10,000 nt of DNA from Glandiceps talaboti (Eukaryota; Hemichordata; Enteropneusta; Spengelidae), in the NCBI RefSeq assembly GCF_964340395.1, contig NC_135565.1, forward strand, positions 6,334,142 through 6,344,141. Reading direction: 5' to 3'. The position numbers were made by a program, and so were the translations under genes. Shown here piece after piece: positions 7,000 to 10,000 of the stretch. Numbering within the stretch: position 1 is the stretch's first letter; each line of letters begins with the position of its first letter. The notes below the pieces were generated by a model. It did no database searches and was not told the origin of the DNA. It worked only from the letters and a program-made list of their open reading frames with translations.

Positions 7000-7461
7000 G
7001 TACGTTAATCAGCTGTATACAATTTCCTAGAATTGCCATTCATTCATTCATTCATTCATTCATTCATTCATTCATTCATTCATTCATTCAGTCAGTCAGT
7101 CAGTCAGTCAGTCAGTCAGTCAGTCAGTCAGTCAGTCAGTCAGTCAGATAGTCTGTCGCTCGCTCGTGGAATTATTCATTCATGCATTCAATAATGATCA
7201 CTCACTCACTCACTCACTCACTCACTCACTCACTCACTCACTCACTCAGCCAGCGAGTCAGTCACTCATTGAATTATTCATTCAATAAGTTATTCAGAAT
7301 CCATCCATCCATTCATTCTTTCATTCTTTAATTAATTAATTAATTAATTAATTCATTCATTCATTCATTCATTCATTAATTAATTCATTCATTCATTCAT
7401 TCATTCATTCATTCATCCATTCATTCACTAGTTTAATATATTTATGTTTAACTCAAAACAG
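7000..7461 (+). other. Intron 4 (462 bp, phase 1), almost all microsatellite
   Basis: Donor GTACGT at 7000; acceptor ACTCAAAACAG ending at 7461. Only about 37 bases at the start and about 30 at the end lie outside the tetranucleotide arrays. The acceptor has a weak pyrimidine tract, although the CATT arrays supply upstream pyrimidines. Confidence 0.85.
7037..7432. repeat. Compound tetranucleotide array: CATT, CAGT, CACT, AATT, CATT
   Basis: Thirteen perfect CATT units (7037-7088) pass directly into fourteen perfect CAGT units (7089-7144). After a degenerate bridge come twelve perfect CACT units (7199-7246), another bridge, AATT units from about 7329, CATT, AATT and CATT again to about 7432. 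CATT, CAGT and CACT differ only at the third base. Confidence 0.97.
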
Positions 7462-7735
7462 ATGACTACCGTCTAGATGATGGCGCCAAAAATGATGTAA
7501 AAGGCAGAGAATTTCCAGCAAGTGACGTCACCATAAAAGCTGACAGTAATAGCTATAGTGACGACAAAGATATGACGCGTGTTTTAAACAAAGCCGAGAC
7601 CAACGGACATGTTTATGACGATCCAAAGAAAGAGAATATAAAAGATGACGAGTTAGATGTTCCAAAATATACTTTACTAGATTTGTGTAGAAGACCTCGG
7701 TTGGCATTTAATACATCAGTTATGTGTTTTGCTTG
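7462..7735 (+). CDS. SLC22-family transporter, exon 5 (expanded cytoplasmic loop 6-7, start of TM7)
   Basis: It encodes the end of D300, residues 301-390 and two bases of W391. The first ~66 residues are hydrophilic and acidic (DYRLDDGAKND..., SYSDDKDM, YDDPKKENIKDDELD), with many Asp, Lys, Asn and Ser residues and no recognised domain. YTLLDLCRRPRL (369-380) then returns to the family consensus (F-x-D-L-F-R-T-P-R-L) just before TM7. In typical SLC22 proteins the gap between the LP motif after ESPRWL and this DLF motif is about 25 residues, so the loop here has an insertion of roughly 50-60 residues. The acceptor AG is at 7460-7461, and the phase-1 join makes an Asp codon. The donor is GTAAGA at 7736, phase 2. 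Exon length 274 is not a multiple of three, so skipping it would shift the frame. Confidence 0.92.
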
Positions 7736-8518
7736 GTAAGATTTGGGTGTGTGTATGTGTGTGTGCGTGTGTGTCTGTCTGTTTATATGTTTGTTTGTTT
7801 GTTTGTTTGTTTGTTTGTGTATGTATGTATGTACGTACGTACGTACGTACGACGGTACGCACGCACGTGTGTGTGTGTATGTACCTACGTATGTATGTAT
7901 GTATGTATGTATGTATGTATGTATGTATGTATGTATGTATGTATGTGTGTGTGCACATATGTGTCTGTGCATGTCTGCCTGTCTCTGTCAAGCTGATTGT
8001 CTGCCCATCTGTCTGCAGACTCGATATCTCAAAATCACTATATCAATAAGAACCTTGCCTGATTTAGGTTTTGATTTTAATGATTTATCTAACAAAATGT
8101 TGTATTTAGTATAATAGTAACTTCTAAATTGCATACATAATGTTATTTCAAAGTGTTTATGCAATCAGCTGATGTTTTCATTACAAAAGGCATTCAGTTT
8201 ACATCTGCAGTGTTGATAGCTCGCGCAGTGCCCGCAAAGCGGCCTCATAGCGGTTCTATGACAAGTACGCATGCGCGTCCTATATGCTATGCGATTTTTT
8301 TTCTCTTTTACCCAAGGATGCATTGCAGCGCAATAACTACAAATATGCATTCTATATGTTATGTGCTTTCTCCACGCGGAGGGCGCTATCTACAATATCA
8401 TCATGAGGCAGCCCAGGCAGCCGGTCACAAATGAATCTACCCTATGCGAGCTTATGGGCTTTGCCTAGTTCTGATATTATTTTAACATGCATATGTTATT
8501 GGTTTATCTTCTTGACAG
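7736..8518 (+). other. Intron 5 (783 bp, phase 2)
   Basis: Donor GTAAGA at 7736; acceptor CTTCTTGACAG ending at 8518. The first third is a GT-rich array (7747-7986). The rest has a diverged direct repeat (8275-8297 and 8347-8369), a CGCATGCG palindrome (8268-8275) and CCACGCGGAGGGCGCTA (8372-8388). Open frames here on both strands are microsatellite artefacts. Confidence 0.85.
7747..7986. repeat. Compound GT-rich array: GT, GTTT, GTAT, GTAC
   Basis: A (GT)n stretch is followed by GTTT units (about 7789-7818), GTAT, GTAC (about 7831-7850), GT, and a long GTAT run (about 7889-7946). It ends in GT/CTGT-like units. Units differ by single bases while keeping the GTNN frame. The long open frames on both strands here (YVCMYVCM and HTYIHTYI types) are products of the array. 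Confidence 0.96.
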
Positions 8519-8653
8519 GTTTGTTACAAGTTTAGTATATTTTGGTATCTCCTTCAATACAGCTAATGTTGGAGATGGAGTATACGTAGCATTCTTCTTC
8601 AATGGTTTTGTAGAAATTCCGGGTAATTTCATCGCTTTGTACGCATCATTAAA
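8519..8653 (+). CDS. SLC22-family transporter, exon 6 (TM7-TM8)
   Basis: It encodes the last base of W391, residues 392-435 and two bases of K436. W-FVTSLVYFGISFNTANVGDGVYVAFF is the usual end of TM7 and short extracellular loop (family form W-x-x-x-S-x-x-Y-x-G-L-x-x-x), and VEIPGNFIALYAS matches the conserved TM8 motif (V-E-I/L-P-A/G-x-x). The splice acceptor is CTTGACAG (AG 8517-8518), restoring the Trp codon. The donor is GTAAGT at 8654, phase 2. Mean hydrophobicity is high across the exon, with only a few charged residues (D410, E425, K436). No stop codon occurs in frame. Confidence 0.94.
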
Positions 8654-9020
8654 GTAAGTATATTACCATTGCCTCTTGATATTACATACAACAAAGTACA
8701 TTTTTCTATCAATTTGAGACTATTTGTTGTTAATGAGTGTCAGTTCCATATTGACTTGTCAATGATTAGTTTCATCCATACCCACGGAGAGGAAAGAGAT
8801 TTTATATTGAAGCTCGCCCCCTTGCGGTTGGAAGCTGTAACCGTTCAAAAAGCCCCAATCCTATGTGTAATGATATCTTGTACGTCGTTGACACCCGAAT
8901 AGTTATAATTTTAACTTGTTATTAGTGATAATATTACCCATTCTTTGATTTATAGTAATGAATTACCTGACTCATATAGACCATGTCCATCTTTACAATT
9001 TCCCATCTTTGAAATTTCAG
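8654..9020 (+). other. Intron 6 (367 bp, phase 2)
   Basis: Donor GTAAGT at 8654; acceptor GAAATTTCAG ending at 9020. It carries the second copy of the 30-bp dispersed block at 8809-8838. Otherwise it is AT-rich with nothing recognisable. Confidence 0.87.
8809..8838 (+). repeat. 30-bp dispersed block, copy 2
   Basis: This is 28 of 30 identical to 498-527, in the same orientation, with core CGCCCCCTTGCGG at 8815-8827. The flanks do not match those of copy 1. Confidence 0.7.
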
Positions 9021-9106
9021 ATTTGGGCGTCGTATACCGACATCTTTATTTCTTGTGGTGGCAGGGTTAGCTTGTGGCAGCACCGTATTTATACCCGAGG
9101 AGACAT
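9021..9106 (+). CDS. SLC22-family transporter, exon 7 (second FGRR motif, TM9)
   Basis: It encodes the last base of K436, residues 437-464 and one base of the next codon. K-FGRRIPTSLFLVVAGLACGSTVFIPEET gives the second MFS motif between TM8 and TM9 (D/K-x-x-G-R-R) and TM9 (about 443-461), as in family members with a (R)xGRR-x-x-x-x-x-x-x-x-L-x-AG-x-x-C pattern. The acceptor AG is at 9019-9020. The donor is GTGAGT at 9107, phase 1. Reading through the donor meets TAG at once, which confirms the splice. The next expected exon (the family's GK-x-x-x-x-x-SF-x-x-x-Y-x-YTAELYPT segment) is not found in 9107-10000 and must lie downstream of the window. Confidence 0.92.
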
Positions 9107-9280
9107 GTGAGTAGTACACGTTTAATTTACACTGAACAAAAATAAGTATTTATTTTGGAAGATCATGGGCAAAGGGTATTTTCGTAATCGTGTAAATTTG
9201 AATTTTACCAGTTGCAAATCTAAAATAAAAAAAGAAATACCTATAAGTATTTCGTTGGCATTTGCATCCTTATAATTCTG
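9107..9280. other. Intron 7, 5' part
   Basis: The AT-rich sequence after the GTGAGT donor at 9107 shows no coding or structural feature before the inverted-repeat element begins at or before 9281. Confidence 0.6.
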
Positions 9281-10000
9281 ATCCGTACGATATAAGTTAA
9301 CGAGTTTGGTTCATGTCCCAGTTTTCCCTCTGGCTCATCATGGACAGCTATCTCAGATAAAATAAAAAATAACAATGAAATTAGATTACCGTTGTTATAT
9401 TGCTGACTTATGGCGTTGCTAGTATATTTTGTTGTTATTCCCTAATATTTTTCTTCTAAGGGGCCTTTGTCACTGTGAGTCGTGAGACGAGTAGTGACAA
9501 CCCTTACGTCATTCGTATTTCCCGGCTAAATGAAGAAAAATATTGGAGAACAACATAATTATACCTGCGCCAATAATAGCAAAGAAAACTCAGGGAAAGT
9601 AATTATAATGGAAAGTTTGAACGTTTTAACTCATAATTCGAACACAGCAGAATCAGTGACGTAGACACGCGTTGTCGTGACACAGACGCGCGTTGTGGTG
9701 ACGTAGAACGACCTGAGTACATATTCCATTTTCGACTTCGCTCGCGAGTTAAAATCAACACTATCACGTCACATATACACAGGGACGTATACATGTATAT
9801 ACATGAGCCATGCAAAACGATGACATGTTTTGTTGTCAGTGAGGGCGCACTTTTCATGGCATGTCGCCAGGATATAGGAACGCAGACTGATTCCATAGGC
9901 CTAGTGTAAGACAGGCCCAGGGAACTGAGATAGCTGTCCATGATGAGCCAGAGGGAAAAATGGGACATGAACCAAACTCGTTAACTTATATCGTACGGAT
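9281..10000. mobile_element. Long-inverted-repeat element (fold-back / MITE-like), right edge beyond window
   Basis: 9281-9356 and 9925-10000 are reverse complements at 75 of 76 positions; the only difference is G9321 opposite A9960. The outer edge ATCCGTACGATATAAGTTAA coincides with the last base of the window, so the arms may be longer and element ends cannot be fixed. The 568-bp middle has no convincing gene; the minus-strand open frame 9603-9968 overlaps the right arm and shows no transposase motif. The middle contains an 8-bp hairpin (TTGTCACT / AGTGACAA, 9467-9500), a 21-bp tandem repeat (9656-9710) and a 9-bp inverted pair TTTTAACTC / GAGTTAAAA (9624-9632, 9746-9754). High arm identity indicates recent insertion or a constraint keeping the arms alike. 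Mobile-element status is inferred from structure only. Confidence 0.7.
9656..9710. repeat. 2.6 copies of a 21-bp, CpG-rich tandem repeat
   Basis: Units 9656-9676 and 9677-9697 share GTGAC-x-x-AGAC-x-CGCGTTGT with few differences, and a partial third unit (GTGACGTAGAACG) follows. It lies inside the long-inverted-repeat element. Two of the units contain TGACGT, the core of a CRE half-site. Confidence 0.75.

Larger units (their letters stand above)
1346..9106 (+). other. Gene span: SLC22-family transporter, exons 1-7 (3' end beyond window)
   Basis: This is the gene-level entry for the second transporter. Coding exons are 1346-1681, 5398-5628, 6189-6385, 6866-6999, 7462-7735, 8519-8653 and 9021-9106, giving 1393 coding bases (464 codons plus one base). 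Intron phases in order are 0, 0, 2, 1, 2, 2, 1, and all visible introns are GT-AG. The protein is an MFS transporter with the SLC22 plan: short cytoplasmic N-terminus, TM1, large glycosylated extracellular loop, TM2-6, large cytoplasmic loop, TM7 onward. SLC22 proteins are usually about 550 residues with 12 helices, so TM10-12 and the stop codon are missing only because the window ends. Members carry organic cations, carnitine/zwitterions or organic anions across the plasma membrane. The sequence does not show which. Intron 1 is 3.7 kb and the others are 0.37-0.78 kb. Confidence 0.92.

Noticed and set aside
7039-7151. HSFIHSFI and SVSQSVSQ extension of exon 4
   Set aside because: The frame passes a good GTACGT donor at 7000 into a microsatellite. 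The phase-matched acceptor at 7461 restores the SLC22 consensus, so this is intron.
7037-7432. CRISPR-like array or satellite
   Set aside because: Units are four bases with no spacers; this is a microsatellite in a eukaryotic intron.
7613-8114. Long open frames on both strands with HTYIHTYI, YVCMYVCM and similar repeats
   Set aside because: They are translations of the GT/GTTT/GTAT/GTAC array in intron 5. All frames stay open because the unit lacks stops, and no domain or splice context supports a protein.
9603-9968. 121-codon minus-strand open frame
   Set aside because: It lies inside the inverted-repeat element, runs through the 21-bp tandem repeat and the right arm, and shows no transposase or other recognisable motif.

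Overview
This window looks like nuclear DNA of an invertebrate animal. Coding sequence is split into short exons with GT-AG introns. Introns hold long tetranucleotide microsatellites, a decayed non-LTR retrotransposon 3' end and several fold-back repeats. No bacterial operon structure is visible. The style suits an intron-rich marine invertebrate (lophotrochozoan, hemichordate or cephalochordate), but the sequence alone does not settle the phylum.

The coding content is a tandem pair of same-strand SLC22-family solute carriers (organic cation/carnitine/anion transporters, Major Facilitator Superfamily). The first gene contributes only its terminal exon (85-333): the last membrane helix, the PETKDQPMPRTIEEAEEM tail and the stop. 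About 1.0 kb downstream, a second SLC22 gene starts at ATG 1346. Seven of its exons can be joined by reading frame and splice phase: 1346-1681, 5398-5628, 6189-6385, 6866-6999, 7462-7735, 8519-8653 and 9021-9106. Together they encode 464 complete residues, from the N-terminus through about transmembrane helix 9. The last three helices and the stop must lie beyond position 10000. Every junction has a consistent phase and no internal stop. The family landmarks appear in the expected order: glycosylated loop 1, TIVTE-WDLVCD, GSLSDRFGRKK, IPESMRWL, DLCRRPRL, the helix-8 segment VEIPGNFIALY and a second FGRR.

Non-coding layout: 334-1345 is the intergenic/5' region. Intron 1 (1682-5397) carries a possible 338-bp inverted-repeat element (1920-2257), a cluster of ATTTCGG-containing repeats (2429-2740), a 5'-truncated LINE 3' end with two nested hairpins and an (AAATC)n tail (2761-3346), a (GACA)n tract, a diverged ~100-bp tandem duplication, a (CTGN)n tract and a 35-bp inverted repeat around 4847-5136. 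Introns 2 and 3 have small direct and inverted repeats. Intron 4 is almost entirely CATT/CAGT/CACT arrays, and intron 5 begins with a GT-rich array, so exon 5, which encodes an enlarged acidic cytoplasmic loop, sits between two long microsatellites. Intron 7 holds a nearly perfect 76-bp inverted repeat (9281-9356 / 9925-10000), the best candidate for a young mobile element.

I see no defence system, CRISPR array, RNA gene or new gene system here. The items most worth checking are the young fold-back element, the expanded microsatellite-flanked loop, the LINE 3' structures and a 30-bp block shared between the intergenic region and intron 6.
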